From JANYHH01 sp965249745 (GTDB taxonomy: Bacteria > Deinococcota > Deinococci > Deinococcales > JAAFIG01), in contig OZ252252.1 of assembly GCA_965249745.1 (NCBI GenBank), forward strand, positions 2,852,001 to 2,916,000: a stretch of 64,000 nt of DNA, read 5' to 3'. The notes below the pieces were generated by a model. It saw nothing but the letters and a program-made list of their open reading frames with translations. It had not been told where the DNA came from and searched no databases. Positions 32,902 through 44,187 of this stretch are shown in pieces; the stretch's first letter is position 1; every line of letters begins with the position of its first letter. A program made the position numbers and the translations under genes.

Positions 32902-32942
32902 CGCGTTACAGATTCTGAAACTCGGGCCAGTCCCAGAACAGC

Positions 32943-33896
<954 letters not shown>

Positions 33897-33975
33897 GGAC
33901 GCTCCACTCCAACAAACTGATGTTTAAAAGGCTGAAACCCGAATCGCTCGAGCCTCACGTCTTTCCTTCGAGCCT

Positions 33976-35052
33976 TCAGGGATTCGTTTTCCAGACTGGG
34001 TTCGGCACGAATTGGGTCGGATCAATCGCGTCCATGCCGTATTTGGCTTCAAACCCGTTGATCTTCGTGTACAGGCGCTGCACGTCCCTGACGATCCCGT
34101 TCGGATCGAAGGTTTCCCAGATCGCGCTCTGCTTCATCTGACCGTCCTCGTCGGGAACCAAGCGCGTGCGCTTGATGCCGTCCTCCAAGGCGCGGCGCGA
34201 TTGAACCCCGAACTGTTCCAAGCCGACCGCGACGACATCCCGAGCGTACTCTCGAGGACCGTAGACGGCCGCCTTATACGCCGCCTCGAAGAAGGCCTGC
34301 CAGTCCGGGAGCAGGTGCTGCGCGGGCATGGCGAAGTACTGCAAGACATCGCGGATCGCCTCTAAGGTCTCCAACGGGTAGTAGTACATGTGTAGCCGGG
34401 CGCTCTCCAAGAAGAAGTTGTAGTGCGCCGCCTCGTCGGTGGCAATCGCGGTGGCAACCTTCACTAGGACTGGGCAGGCGTCGTCCTCGAAACCGGCTTT
34501 TTGCCCGGCGGCGATCTTGGCCATGTTGATGTAATTGAGCTGCGTGGCGCGCTCCTGGAAGACGGTGTAAATCAACAGGTGAACCGGGTCCTCCCAGGGG
34601 AGTTCCCATTCTTTTTTGATAATCAGGTCCTTGTACTCGGCCAGTTCTTCCGGGGTGCGGGATTTGCTGAACAGCACCGCGTTCCACCAGGTATCGGCGT
34701 GCTTCTCCTCCTCGCTGCCCCAGCGAATCTGGAAGTGCGAGCGCCCGTGCGAGCGCCGCACCATGTCAATCGCCTTGGCGGTGTAATCGGGCACGTACTG
34801 TTCCACCGCGAAAAAGCCCTGAAGAATCTGCTTCACGGTCGGCGAAAAGGTGGTTTTGATGTTACGCCAATCGAAGCCCAGATCAACGTTCCAGTTGCGG
34901 GTCTCCTGACTGCGGGCGGTGTACCAGCGGTACAAACCTAAGATGCCGCGCTCGATCAGGCGGTCGCGGTAACCGCGCGACAACACCCCGGCGGGGCGCG
35001 GCGGACGGTCGGCTTCGATGATTTCACGTGGCGGATAAATGGAACTGGTCAC
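33976..35052 (-). CDS. Acyl-ACP desaturase family di-iron protein
   Basis: The 358-residue ferritin-like protein shows the di-iron motifs of soluble acyl-carrier-protein desaturases: Glu84 in FAVEQY, E115-x-x-H118 in GSEEEKHAD, Glu167 in FQERATQ and E207-x-x-H210 in TDEAAHYNFF. The family introduces a double bond into saturated acyl-ACP using O2 and ferredoxin. The similarity to plant stearoyl-ACP desaturase is at motif level, so a different oxidation is possible. The start GTG has GAGGAG 5 nt upstream. It is separated from ftsY by 79 bp on the same strand. Confidence 0.88.
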   Translation of the reverse strand: MTSSIYPPREIIEADRPPRPAGVLSRGYRDRLIERGILGLYRWYTARSQETRNWNVDLGFDWRNIKTTFSPTVKQILQGFFAVEQYVPDYTAKAIDMVRRSHGRSHFQIRWGSEEEKHADTWWNAVLFSKSRTPEELAEYKDLIIKKEWELPWEDPVHLLIYTVFQERATQLNYINMAKIAAGQKAGFEDDACPVLVKVATAIATDEAAHYNFFLESARLHMYYYPLETLEAIRDVLQYFAMPAQHLLPDWQAFFEAAYKAAVYGPREYARDVVAVGLEQFGVQSRRALEDGIKRTRLVPDEDGQMKQSAIWETFDPNGIVRDVQRLYTKINGFEAKYGMDAIDPTQFVPNPVWKTNP

Positions 35053-35242
35053 AAAGACTCCTCGTTGGTAACGACATAATTCGGCTGCCTGACGTTTGCG
35101 TCACAGACACTTTGTATGGGATTCAAACATGCACCTGACGATGCCGAACTCAGTTGCTACAAGGCAACTCTGAACAAACTTGACACTGAAAGAACTTCTC
35201 ACTCGAGCCGCTAAATCTATCTCGAACCGTCTCGAGCGGGTT

Positions 35243-35659
35243 TCAGCTCAGGTATCGCGCCCACAGCACGCAGGATTTGTTGAAGCGCAAGGCGCGGTTG
35301 GCCACCCTGGAATCCATCGTCTCGGCGCAGGCTGGCGTGGCGCGATCCGCGCCGCGCTCCTCGTGCGACCCGGAGCCGCGCTCAGTGCGGGGTTCCTCGT
35401 CCTCCTGAAGCGCCACCAGCAGGCTCAGCAAGACGCCCATGAGCCAGGCCCGCCCGGCCCGGAGCGAACGCGCCCCGGAGCGCAGCACGGCGTTGGTCTC
35501 AATCAGGGCCGCCAGCGCCTCGAGCCGAGCCGCGTCCAAGCGCGGCAGCTCTGGAACCCGGAGCGCCTGACCGCGCAATCGCAGGTCGTGCAGGCTGGCG
35601 GCCAGGTTGGCCCGCAGCGCGACGATCTCCAAGTGATGCAGGGTCGGAATGGCGGTCAC
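35243..35659 (-). CDS. Hypothetical protein
   Basis: I do not recognise this 138-residue protein. The first 95 residues are helical, with many Leu, Ala and Arg (LEIVALRANLAASLHDLRLRG, ARLEALAALIETNAVLR), including one hydrophobic stretch (AWLMGVLLSLLVAL). The last 40 residues are polar and less convincing. TAAAGT lies 8 nt before the GTG start. A long frame on the opposite strand covers the same bases but has a poorer composition. The gene is alone, between the desaturase and the AI-2E-type permease, all on this strand. Confidence 0.5.
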   Translation of the reverse strand: MTAIPTLHHLEIVALRANLAASLHDLRLRGQALRVPELPRLDAARLEALAALIETNAVLRSGARSLRAGRAWLMGVLLSLLVALQEDEEPRTERGSGSHEERGADRATPACAETMDSRVANRALRFNKSCVLWARYLS

Positions 35660-35770
35660 GGTTTGTCACTTTAACAGTTCTGAACCCGCGACACGAGGAC
35701 AAAACTCGCAGTCTCAGCGCGAAAAAAGCGTTTTAGGCCAGAAAAACCGGCCTCGAGCCGTAAAAAATCG

Positions 35771-36904
35771 CTATTCATCCACCGCTGGCAAGACTTGCCC
35801 GTGAACCACGCGCCGCACGTCGTCATCACTGACGGGTCTTGAGCCTGCCAACGGTAAGTACAGTTCCTCGTAGATCGCCTTGATGACGATCATCATCGGC
35901 ACCGCCAGGAACGCGCCCAAAACCCCAAAAAGCGCACTGAACAACAGCACCCCGCCGAGGTTGCTGGCCGGGTGGAGACTCACCCCTCGGGACATGACGA
36001 TCGGCGCGATGATGTTGAGCACCAGAAAGTTGATGCCTAACAGGATCAGCAGCACCCAGATGGCGTTCAAGGGCAGCGGGCTGAGCGAGGACAGCACCGG
36101 CGGCAGCAAGCCAAAGATGGGTCCGACGACCGGAATGAAATTGGTCACGCCCGCGATCACGCTGAACAGGAAGACGTTGCCGACGCGAATCCCCACCCAG
36201 CCCAGAATTGTCAGCGCGATGCTGTACATGACCGCCAGAATCAGCGACAGCACGAGCGTCGAGACCATCCACGCGCTGAGCTGCTGCCCGATTCGCGCCA
36301 GCACCTTGGAGACCTCGTCGCGGTAACGCACCGGAACCGCCGCCAGCGCACCCTTAATGAGCGGTTCCGGTTGAATCAAGACCGTGAAGCCCATCAGCAA
36401 CAGCAGCAACGTCAGCACCGCACCATTCAAGACGTTGCCGGTCGCACCGACGGCGCTCAGGAGCGTGTTTGGAATCGCGCTCAGTAAGCCTTGCAACTGC
36501 TTCAACAAATCGGCCGTGTTCAGAGATTCGGTCAGGTTCTTGAAGATCGGATTGCTGGCGCTCGTGGCCACCAGCCACGATTGCACCGCCACGGCCGTGC
36601 CGGGTAAGCCGTTGACCAGTCCGGTGAGCTGCGCCACGACCGCCGGGACGAGCGCCCCGATCAGCCCGACCACGCCGCCCAGCACCACGAACAGGATCAG
36701 CGCCGCGCCGACCGCTCGAGGTAAGCGCAAGCGGCGATTCAACCAGATCACCGCCGGGTTCAGACTGGTGGCGATGATGACCGCGAGCGCAATCAGCAGG
36801 AGCGCTTGCGAAAGGGTGGTCAGGGCGCTCCAGAGGATCAGCAAACCGAATCCCAGCGCCACGGCCGGGAACAGGTTGATGACTCGAGTTGGACGGATTT
36901 CCAT
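35771..36904 (-). CDS. AI-2E family (PerM/YdiK-like) transporter
   Basis: The 377-residue integral membrane protein has about eight hydrophobic segments, with the family pattern RAVGAALILFVVLGGVVGLIGALVP near residue 65-90. The conserved late motif includes GVTNFIPVVGPIFGLLP (about 250-266) and PASNLGGVLLFSALFGVLGAFLAVPMM (about 310-340). Members are described as AI-2 exporters, Na+/H+ antiporters or permeases of unknown cargo, so the function is not settled. TAGACT lies 5 nt before the ATG. It is divergent from the small gene at 36977. Confidence 0.9.
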   Translation of the reverse strand: MEIRPTRVINLFPAVALGFGLLILWSALTTLSQALLLIALAVIIATSLNPAVIWLNRRLRLPRAVGAALILFVVLGGVVGLIGALVPAVVAQLTGLVNGLPGTAVAVQSWLVATSASNPIFKNLTESLNTADLLKQLQGLLSAIPNTLLSAVGATGNVLNGAVLTLLLLLMGFTVLIQPEPLIKGALAAVPVRYRDEVSKVLARIGQQLSAWMVSTLVLSLILAVMYSIALTILGWVGIRVGNVFLFSVIAGVTNFIPVVGPIFGLLPPVLSSLSPLPLNAIWVLLILLGINFLVLNIIAPIVMSRGVSLHPASNLGGVLLFSALFGVLGAFLAVPMMIVIKAIYEELYLPLAGSRPVSDDDVRRVVHGQVLPAVDE

Positions 36905-36976
36905 GCCTCAGTCTAGTCTTTGCCGGGCTGCGGTATAGTGGCGCGCTTTTGACGGCTGGAGATAAACGGAGGCTTC

Positions 36977-37285
36977 ATGTACGAACTGTTACTGTTGATG
37001 AAATCGGGGCGCGAGATCGTGATCGGACGCGCGGGTACGAAGGACGAGGCGCAGAACTTGGCGGGCGCGGCCCAGCAGATGATGGGGTCGCGGCGGGTCG
37101 CCGCCGAACGCAACGATGTCTTTGTGATCAATTTCGAGGGGGCCGTGTACTTCATCGAACCGACCGAGGTCGAGGGCTTGAGCCTGTTCACACTGGAGGG
37201 GGCGGAACCGCTGGTGATGCAGCCTCAGGAGCAGCCCGGCACGGAGCCAACCGCGCCGCCCGAGATGATTATCCGTCCGAGCTGA
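36977..37285 (+). CDS. Hypothetical protein
   Basis: The 102-residue protein has a compact N-terminal beta-alpha-beta-like stretch (ELLLLMKSGREIVIGRAGTKDEAQNLA..., VFVINFEGAVYFIEPTEVEGLSLF) and a Pro/Gln/Glu-rich C-terminal tail. I do not recognise a family. A good ribosome-binding site (GGAGG, 7 nt before ATG) and a strong terminator support it. It is transcribed alone between the AI-2E-type permease and the subtilase. Confidence 0.65.
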   Translation: MYELLLLMKSGREIVIGRAGTKDEAQNLAGAAQQMMGSRRVAAERNDVFVINFEGAVYFIEPTEVEGLSLFTLEGAEPLVMQPQEQPGTEPTAPPEMIIRPS

Positions 37286-37349
37286 AGCGCCGTGACCCGA
37301 ACGGGTTGAACTCGAGCGTGAATAAACCCTGAGACGTGAAACTCGAGAC

Positions 37350-37383
37350 GACAAAGGCGGGCACAAACGTGCCCGCCTTTGTC
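37350..37383. terminator. Strong bidirectional terminator
   Basis: A perfect 15-bp stem (37350-37364 with 37369-37383, beginning GACAAAGGCGGGCAC) has an AAAC loop. T-rich ends are present on both strands. It separates the convergent small gene and the subtilase. Confidence 0.88.
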
Positions 37384-37388
37384 TCCAA

Positions 37389-38795
37389 TTACTGAATCGC
37401 TTTTCTCGCGTCAATCAGCCCAGCCCCGCAACCGCCACTGCACGCGGTCCCAGACAGCGGCGTGGCGCTCGCCACGAGTCGCGCCAGCACTTGCGCGGGC
37501 GTCAGACTGGGGTAGCGCGATAGCATCAGCCCGACCGTGCCCGCCACGTGCGGCGTCGCCATGCTGGTACCCTGATAGAAGGAATAGATGTAGGCCCCGC
37601 TCGAGTTCTTCAGCGTGGACAGTACGCCGTCGCCGTACCCGTTGCCGTCGCGGTCGGCGCTCGTATCGCCGCCCGGCGCGGCGACATCCACCGCCGGACC
37701 GTAATTGCTGTACGGGGCGCGGTAATTGCGCTGCTCGGTGGCGGCCACCGTGATCGTGTTGTTGCACGAGGCGGGCGTGTAATGCGAGGTGTCGTCGTTG
37801 CTGTTGCCCGCCGCGACGACGACGCTCGTGCCACGCCCGACCGCCAGGTTAATCGCGTTCTGCGTCGTCGGATCGCTCGAGGCGCAGGTGTTGCCGACGC
37901 CCAGGTCACCCCCGAGACTCATGTTGATGACCTTCGCGGGGTTTGGGTTGGCTGGGACCCCGGAGACGCTCGCGCCGGAGGCCCAGCGGATGGCATCGGC
38001 AATGTCGGCCGTGCTGCCGCCCTGGTAGCCCAGCACCCGCACTGGTTCGACGCGGCAGTTCCAGCAGACGCCCGCGACGCCGGAGCCGTTGTTGGTCTTG
38101 GCGGCAATCGTGCCCGCCACGTGCGTGCCGTGGTAGGACGCCTGGCTATCGCCGGGATCGGTCGGGTCGCTGTCGCGTCCGTTGCCGTCCCTGGCGTCGG
38201 AGGCGTTAGAAACGAAGTCGTAACCACCGATCCACTGACCGTTCAGGTCCGGGTGATTGGTCTTCCCGGTGTCCAGCACCGCGACGACGACGCTCGTACT
38301 GCCGGTGCTCAGGTCCCAAGCGGCGGGCAGGTTCATGCTGCGGTAATGCCACTGGTAACTGTAGTACGTGTCGTTCGGTACGGCCGCCGAATAGTACAGG
38401 TAATTCGGTTGCGCGAACTCCACATCACTTCGAGCTTGCAGGGCGGTTACGACCTCCAAGGTGCTGCGAACCGCCTGGGTGCTGAGTCGGTTCTGCGGCG
38501 TGGCATCGGTCAGGTCCATCAGTTGCTCGCCGCCGCCGAGTTCGCGCTGGCTTTGCAACTGAAATCCCGCCACCGACAGGCTGGTCAAACGTGAGGCTTC
38601 GGGTCTGAACTGCACGATCACCTGACCCTCCACGAAGCGCGGCTGTGGACTCGAGGGGCTGGGTTGCGCCACGGTTTCGATCCGCCCAGTGTCCAGACCG
38701 GTGTCCACCGCAGCCGTGTTACTCGGTGCGCTGTTGCACGCCGCCATGAGGGTGAGCAGACCCGCCGAACCGACCAGCTTTTGCCAGTTTCGCAT
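37389..38795 (-). CDS. Subtilisin-like (S8) serine protease, lipoprotein
   Basis: From ATG 38795, preceded by AGGAGG, the protein has 468 residues. A lipoprotein signal (GLLTLMAAC, acylated Cys20) is followed by a propeptide-like region (about 52-135, FVEGQVIVQFRPEA... VEFAQPNYLYY). The S8 catalytic domain has Asp175 (VLDTGK), His222 (HGTHVAGT), oxyanion Asn331 (VAAGN) and Ser411 (GTSMATPH). Four or more cysteines (VCWNCR, SACSGGCG-type) may form disulfides. It would be a cell-envelope peptidase similar to thermophilic subtilases. An upstream start would add 39 residues and spoil the signal peptide. Confidence 0.93.
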   Translation of the reverse strand: MRNWQKLVGSAGLLTLMAACNSAPSNTAAVDTGLDTGRIETVAQPSPSSPQPRFVEGQVIVQFRPEASRLTSLSVAGFQLQSQRELGGGEQLMDLTDATPQNRLSTQAVRSTLEVVTALQARSDVEFAQPNYLYYSAAVPNDTYYSYQWHYRSMNLPAAWDLSTGSTSVVVAVLDTGKTNHPDLNGQWIGGYDFVSNASDARDGNGRDSDPTDPGDSQASYHGTHVAGTIAAKTNNGSGVAGVCWNCRVEPVRVLGYQGGSTADIADAIRWASGASVSGVPANPNPAKVINMSLGGDLGVGNTCASSDPTTQNAINLAVGRGTSVVVAAGNSNDDTSHYTPASCNNTITVAATEQRNYRAPYSNYGPAVDVAAPGGDTSADRDGNGYGDGVLSTLKNSSGAYIYSFYQGTSMATPHVAGTVGLMLSRYPSLTPAQVLARLVASATPLSGTACSGGCGAGLIDARKAIQ

Positions 38796-39030
38796 CTTGC
38801 CTCCTGTGTCGTTGTCCTGCCCAAGGAGTGTAAACGCTGAAACAATATGAGATGCGAAGTAATCTACAAAAGCGTAAGCAATACGACTCATGAGGTGATT
38901 CTGACCTGCCACTCATTGAGGACTTCTCGAAACTCGAGGCGAGAAACGGCCTCAAAAGCTGTCCTCGAGCTGCCGAGACTCGAGGTATCGTGTTGTCGCC
39001 CAGCGTGTGCGATCAGCTCGATTCAGGATC

Positions 39031-39076
39031 AGTCCAATTCAAAACCAGTCCAATTCAAAACCAGCCCAGTTCAAGG
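39031..39076 (+). repeat. Tandem 16-bp repeat
   Basis: AGTCCAATTCAAAACC occurs twice in direct succession (39031-39046, 39047-39062), then a degenerate third unit (39063-39076) runs into the 3' end of the gene at 39071. Nothing else is seen in the 275-bp gap between the two genes. Confidence 0.8.
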
Positions 39077-39463
39077 TCGAATCAAGCGCCAGCGGTTCCC
39101 CTCCGGCAAGGCTTGCGCCTGCCCGCTCGCCTCGAGTTCACGCAGCGTCGCGAGGGCCGAACCCTCGTCCAGCAACGTCTCCGCGACGATCTGCTCGAGG
39201 GAGAGTTCAAACCCCTTTCGGAACGCCAGCCGCCAGATGGCTCGAGTCCCACGATCGCCGCGCGGCCGTGCCGCCTGCCGTCGCTCGGTGCCGGTAAACG
39301 CCGCATAGGTTCCAACGCCCGCCGCCAGTGCCACCAGCACCTCGAGCCACCACAGGCGGTACCCCAGGACGTTCGTGCCAACTATGCTCAGCACCCCCAG
39401 GCAGGCGTAGCCGCAGCCGACGCCGAGCGCGGCTGAGACTGCCAGCGCCGGGAGACGATTCAT
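39071..39463 (-). CDS. Membrane protein with C-terminal winged-helix-like domain
   Basis: The 130-residue product has two transmembrane helices (about 5-28 and 36-56), a basic linker (TERRQAARPRGDRGTR), and a small C-terminal helical domain: FELSLEQIVAETLLDEGSALATLRELEASGQAQAL. This looks like a winged helix, which often binds DNA or proteins. I cannot place it in a named family. It starts 16 bp after miaB ends on the same strand, so it is probably co-transcribed. Confidence 0.6.
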   Translation of the reverse strand: MNRLPALAVSAALGVGCGYACLGVLSIVGTNVLGYRLWWLEVLVALAAGVGTYAAFTGTERRQAARPRGDRGTRAIWRLAFRKGFELSLEQIVAETLLDEGSALATLRELEASGQAQALPEGNRWRLIRP

Positions 39464-39479
39464 GCCTTCAGACCCCGAA

Positions 39480-40832
<1,353 letters not shown>

Positions 40833-40985
40833 AAGTCAATTCTCTTTCGGTGACGCTCGAGCCGTAGTCTTTAGGCGGCTGCTTCTCATCTGCCTGATCC
40901 CAGGCAGGCAAACCTGAGCATTCTACCCGGTTCGCTCGGTCTAAATCGTGCCGAGCTTGACGCACGGTTCCCTCAGACGAACCCG

Positions 40986-41000
40986 TACAATTTACCCGTG
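40986..41000 (+). promoter_or_regulatory. -10 element at the start of the lipoprotein gene
   Basis: TACAAT (40986-40991) lies 6 nt before GTG 40998. An mRNA starting here would either be leaderless from that GTG or have a 12-nt leader carrying GGAGG before ATG 41010. Confidence 0.55.
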
Positions 41001-41009
41001 GAGGCAAGA

Positions 41010-41516
41010 ATGCAAATGAGGTTCGGATTCATCGCGCTCACAGCAGTTTTAACGCTCGTCGGTTGCAGCCCGGCAACCCAGCCGCAACAGCAGCAACGCC
41101 CTTCGACGCAAGCTCAGGAGACCGCTCGAGCCGAGGCGGCCCGCGCTCGCTTCACCGTCAAGGTCGGAGAGATCTGGCAGATGACGGCCTTCAAGCCCGG
41201 CAATCAGGAATCGCAAAAGTTCCCGCTGGACCTGTACGGCGAACCCGAGATTAGCCGTGGCTACTTGGTCGCCGAAGCCGAAGCTGGCCGCTACGACGCG
41301 GCCCTGATCTACGACCCGAGCGACGACTCGCTGTTCGTCGGCATTCGCCTCAGCAACGACGACGATGCCGATATCGTCTACTGCACCTTTGATAGGGCGG
41401 CCACCGGCCAAGCCCGGTACGACGGGAAATCCCTGTTCGGCAAGGTCAGCGATCTGGACGACGACAATCTCCCCGACGCCCGGTTCGCCAAGTGCAGCCT
41501 CGAGTTGAAGAAGTAA
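41010..41516 (+). CDS. Lipoprotein of unknown function
   Basis: From ATG 41010 the product has 168 residues. A lipoprotein signal (MRFGFIALTAVLTLVGC) is followed by a Gln/Thr-rich linker and a beta-rich domain (FTVKVGEIWQMTAFKPG..., YDAALIYDPSDDSLFVGIRLS..., IVYCTFD) with two cysteines. I recognise no family. GTG 40998 would be an alternative, leaderless start, adding four residues. The nitroreductase gene begins 16 bp after its stop, so the two may form an operon. Confidence 0.7.
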   Translation: MQMRFGFIALTAVLTLVGCSPATQPQQQQRPSTQAQETARAEAARARFTVKVGEIWQMTAFKPGNQESQKFPLDLYGEPEISRGYLVAEAEAGRYDAALIYDPSDDSLFVGIRLSNDDDADIVYCTFDRAATGQARYDGKSLFGKVSDLDDDNLPDARFAKCSLELKK

Positions 41517-41532
41517 GGCTCCAGCGCTTCTG

Positions 41533-42180
41533 ATGAGCTTCCAACCCCTGAACTTCGAGCGACTCGAGCCAGCTACGATGTTGGCTCGGGCGCGAGCTTT
41601 TACGGCTGCCCTGGAACGTCGCCGCTCGGTGCGGTTTTACTCGAGCGACCCGGTTCCGAGGGCGCTGCTTGAATTGGCCATCCAGAGCGCCAGCTCTGCC
41701 CCGAGCGGTGCTCACAAGCAGCCGTGGACCTTCGTGGCGGTTTCCAACGCCGCTCTGAAAACCCGAATTCGCGCCGCCGTCGAAGCCGAGGAGTTGGAAA
41801 CCTACTCTAAGCGTATGCCGCTCGAGTGGCGCACCGCCCTGGAACCGATCGGTACCGATCACATCAAGGAACACATCACCGACGCGCCCTGGGTCGTGAT
41901 CCTGTTCAAACAGAAAACCGGCGCGAACCGCGAGAAGCACTATTACGTGACCGAATCCGCCAGCATCGCCGCCGGGTTTTTCATCGCCGCGCTGCACGAC
42001 ATGGGATTGTCCACCCTGACCCACACCCCAAACCCGATGAAGGTCCTGGGTCAACTGCTCGAGCGTCCACCGCACGAGGAAGCCATGCTGCTGTTTCCTG
42101 TCGGCTATCCAGCCGACAGTTGCCAAGTTCCCAGCTTGCGCCGGAAATCGCTCGAGGAAGTCGCCGTGTTCGTGGAGTGA
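41533..42180 (+). CDS. Nitroreductase family flavoprotein
   Basis: The 215-residue FMN-dependent oxidoreductase begins with RRSVRFYSSDPVPRALLELAIQSASSAPSGAHKQPWTFVAVSN, the FMN-phosphate-binding opening of the family. The late region includes GFFIAALHDMGLSTLTHTPNPM and LLFPVGYPAD. Members reduce nitroaromatics, quinones or other electrophiles with NAD(P)H, and some remove halogens from iodotyrosine; the physiological substrate is unknown. The upstream lipoprotein gene is 16 bp away. No clear ribosome-binding site is visible. Confidence 0.9.
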   Translation: MSFQPLNFERLEPATMLARARAFTAALERRRSVRFYSSDPVPRALLELAIQSASSAPSGAHKQPWTFVAVSNAALKTRIRAAVEAEELETYSKRMPLEWRTALEPIGTDHIKEHITDAPWVVILFKQKTGANREKHYYVTESASIAAGFFIAALHDMGLSTLTHTPNPMKVLGQLLERPPHEEAMLLFPVGYPADSCQVPSLRRKSLEEVAVFVE

Positions 42181-42311
42181 CTGAGCCTAGTGGTGGGGTT
42201 TCACGACGAATTCCGTGACAGCTTGTGTTCCTGTTCCCGCGCTACCTCGGCTCGGTCACCAACACCGTCTGCGTGTCCTTGCGTGATGAACCGTGGGTCA
42301 CTCAGGTTCAA

Positions 42312-43070
42312 TCACGGAACTCGTTTGTAGACGCTCATCGCAAAGAAATACGCGAGGATTGTCACTCCCGTACACCAGGCGAGCGCAGTCCAGATTTCGC
42401 CCCCGACGGGCTGACCGCCCAGCAGCGAGCGAAGCGTGTTGACGATCGAGGTGACGGGCTGGTTTTCCGCAAAGGCACGAACCAGGGTTGGCATCGTGGC
42501 GGTGGGGACGAACGCGGAACTGATGAATGGCAGGAAGATCAGTGGGTAGGAGAATGCAGAAGCCCCTTCGATGGATTTCGCCGTCAATCCAGGAATCACC
42601 GCCAACCACGTCAACGCTAGGGTGAACAGGGCCAGGATGCCTGCGGCGGCTAGCCAGGCGGTCAAGCTTGCACTGGACCGGAAGCCCATGACCACGGCGA
42701 CTAGGATAATGATGACCAGCGAGATCGCGTTGGACACCAGCGAGGTCAGCACGTGTCCCCACAGCACCGATGAGCGTGAGACCGGCATCGAGTGAAGCCG
42801 GGCGATGATCCCCTTCTGCATGTCGAGGAATATCCGGTAAGCGGTGTAAGCGATGCCGCTGGCGATAGAGATCAGCAGGATCCCAGGTAGCATGTAATTC
42901 ACGTAGTTGTCGGTGCCGGTGCTGGTTTTGATCGCGCCGCCATAGACGTAGACGAACAGCAGCATAATCATGATCGGCGTGATTGCGACGGTGATGATTG
43001 TGTCCGGGCTGCGCTGGATGTGACGCATGGAGCGTCCAAATAGGATGCCTGTTTCTCGTAAAACGTTCAT
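42312..43070 (-). CDS. ABC-2 type transporter permease (DrrB-like)
   Basis: The 252-residue membrane protein has six hydrophobic segments and the ABC-2 pattern: DTIITVAITPIMIMLLFVYVYGGAI near the N-terminus and LPGILLISIASGIAYTAYRIFLDMQKGIIARLHSMPVSRSSVLWGHVLTS in the middle. It works as a dimer with the ATPase encoded just upstream and overlapping by 4 nt. Such systems export drugs or lipids. It is the last gene of the PadR-controlled operon. Confidence 0.93.
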   Translation of the reverse strand: MNVLRETGILFGRSMRHIQRSPDTIITVAITPIMIMLLFVYVYGGAIKTSTGTDNYVNYMLPGILLISIASGIAYTAYRIFLDMQKGIIARLHSMPVSRSSVLWGHVLTSLVSNAISLVIIILVAVVMGFRSSASLTAWLAAAGILALFTLALTWLAVIPGLTAKSIEGASAFSYPLIFLPFISSAFVPTATMPTLVRAFAENQPVTSIVNTLRSLLGGQPVGGEIWTALAWCTGVTILAYFFAMSVYKRVP

Positions 43071-43837
43071 CGGGCGACCTCTTGTGCTTTGTTACTGACA
43101 ATGGCGAGAAAAATATCCTCGAGCGATGGCTGTTTTTCGACGTACTCGAGTTTCGCGGGTGGGAACAGTTTTTTGAGTTCGTTGAGGGTTCCGCCCGCGA
43201 TAATTCTTCCTTCGTGCAGGATAGCGATTCGGTCCGCGAGCTGTTCTGCCTCGTCGAGGTATTGCGTAGTCAGCAGGATCGTCGTGCCGCCGCTGGCAAG
43301 TTTCTTGATGGTTTTCCAAACCTCGAGCCGTCCCTCTGGGTCGAGTCCCGTGGTCGGCTCGTCGAGGAAAATGACGGCCGGTGTCCCGACGAGGCTCATG
43401 GCGATGTCGAGCCTGCGGGTCATGCCGCCGGAGTAGGCGTCGGCGCGTTTGTTAGCCGCGTCCTTCAATCCGAACTGCCCAAGCAGGCGGTCGGCAACCT
43501 GAGTCGGGTTGGATACGGCTCGGAGTTCGGCAACCAGCACCAGGTTCTCCCGCCCGCTGAGCACGCCATCCACGGCGGCGAACTGCCCCGTCAGGCTGAT
43601 CTGCTCGCGCACGCGCTCCGGCTGAGTCTGGGTGTCAAAGCCGCAGACGCTGGCGCTGCCGCTGTCTGGTTTGAGGAGCGTCGAGAGGATGTTGACCGTC
43701 GTCGTCTTGCCCGCGCCGTTCGAGCCGAGCAGTGCGAAGATCTCGCCGCGCCGCACCTCGAGGTCAACACCTTTCAGGACGCTTGTCTCTTTGAAGGCTT
43801 TCTTCAAGCCTTTCGTCTTAATGACAAGGTCGGTCAT
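43067..43837 (-). CDS. ABC transporter ATP-binding protein (DrrA-like)
   Basis: The 256-residue ATPase has Walker A LLGSNGAGKTTTVN, Q-loop ISLTGQFAAVD, signature YSGGMTRRLDIAMSL, Walker B VIFLDEPTTGLDPEGR and switch His in LLTTQYLDEAEQL. It has Gln in place of the more common H-loop His context (TTQYLDEA), as in DrrA relatives. It powers the permease encoded next, with which it overlaps by 4 nt (ATGA). It overlaps the DUF1048 gene by another 4 nt. Confidence 0.95.
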   Translation of the reverse strand: MTDLVIKTKGLKKAFKETSVLKGVDLEVRRGEIFALLGSNGAGKTTTVNILSTLLKPDSGSASVCGFDTQTQPERVREQISLTGQFAAVDGVLSGRENLVLVAELRAVSNPTQVADRLLGQFGLKDAANKRADAYSGGMTRRLDIAMSLVGTPAVIFLDEPTTGLDPEGRLEVWKTIKKLASGGTTILLTTQYLDEAEQLADRIAILHEGRIIAGGTLNELKKLFPPAKLEYVEKQPSLEDIFLAIVSNKAQEVAR

Positions 43838-44187
43838 TTCTTGGTCTCCTCGCTTTGGAGCATCCTCATCACGTCGCGGTTGAGCTTCTCACGCCAGTTC
43901 TCGGTAAGTGTCTTGGCGTTCCGCAGCAGCTCGTCACAGAAGGCGGCGACATCCTCGCCCGTGACTTCGAGGGCGCGTTTGCCGTCGGCTGCACCAGTTT
44001 CAAACAGCTCGAGCAGGTCTTTGAGGAGGGCGACAATATCCATACCGTTGCCACCTGTGTTCATGAACATGTAGTGCTGGATTTCGCCGTAAACGATTCG
44101 GTAATCGCTTGGCAGCGCTTTGGCACGCGCTTCCATAGCTTTCCAGCCCTTCTTGTCTCCGATAAGTTTGGTGAAAAAGTCAAGCAT
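43834..44187 (-). CDS. DUF1048 family protein
   Basis: The 117-residue helical protein shows the DUF1048 pattern: GWKAMEARAKALPSDYRIVYGEIQHYMFMN, then GMDIVALLKDLLELFETGAADGKRALEVTGEDVAAFCDELLR. These proteins are regularly found between a PadR regulator and a drug-type ABC exporter, exactly as here, and their role is unknown. It overlaps the PadR gene by 8 nt and the ATPase gene by 4 nt, so all four are co-translated. Confidence 0.92.
   Translation of the reverse strand: MLDFFTKLIGDKKGWKAMEARAKALPSDYRIVYGEIQHYMFMNTGGNGMDIVALLKDLLELFETGAADGKRALEVTGEDVAAFCDELLRNAKTLTENWREKLNRDVMRMLQSEETKK

Noticed and set aside
35180..35674. Plus-strand frame of 164 codons opposite the 138-residue hypothetical gene
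   Set aside because: Its composition (Pro, Gln, Gly, Arg) is that of a shadow, and the minus-strand frame has a -10 element and helical periodicity. Both remain uncertain.
37548..38594. Long plus-strand frame of 348 codons
   Set aside because: It lies wholly inside the subtilase gene on the opposite strand, and its composition is that of an antisense shadow (Arg-, Val- and Gly-rich). The subtilase has all catalytic motifs.
39031..39076. CRISPR array
   Set aside because: The 16-bp units follow each other directly with no spacers. No cas gene is present in the window.
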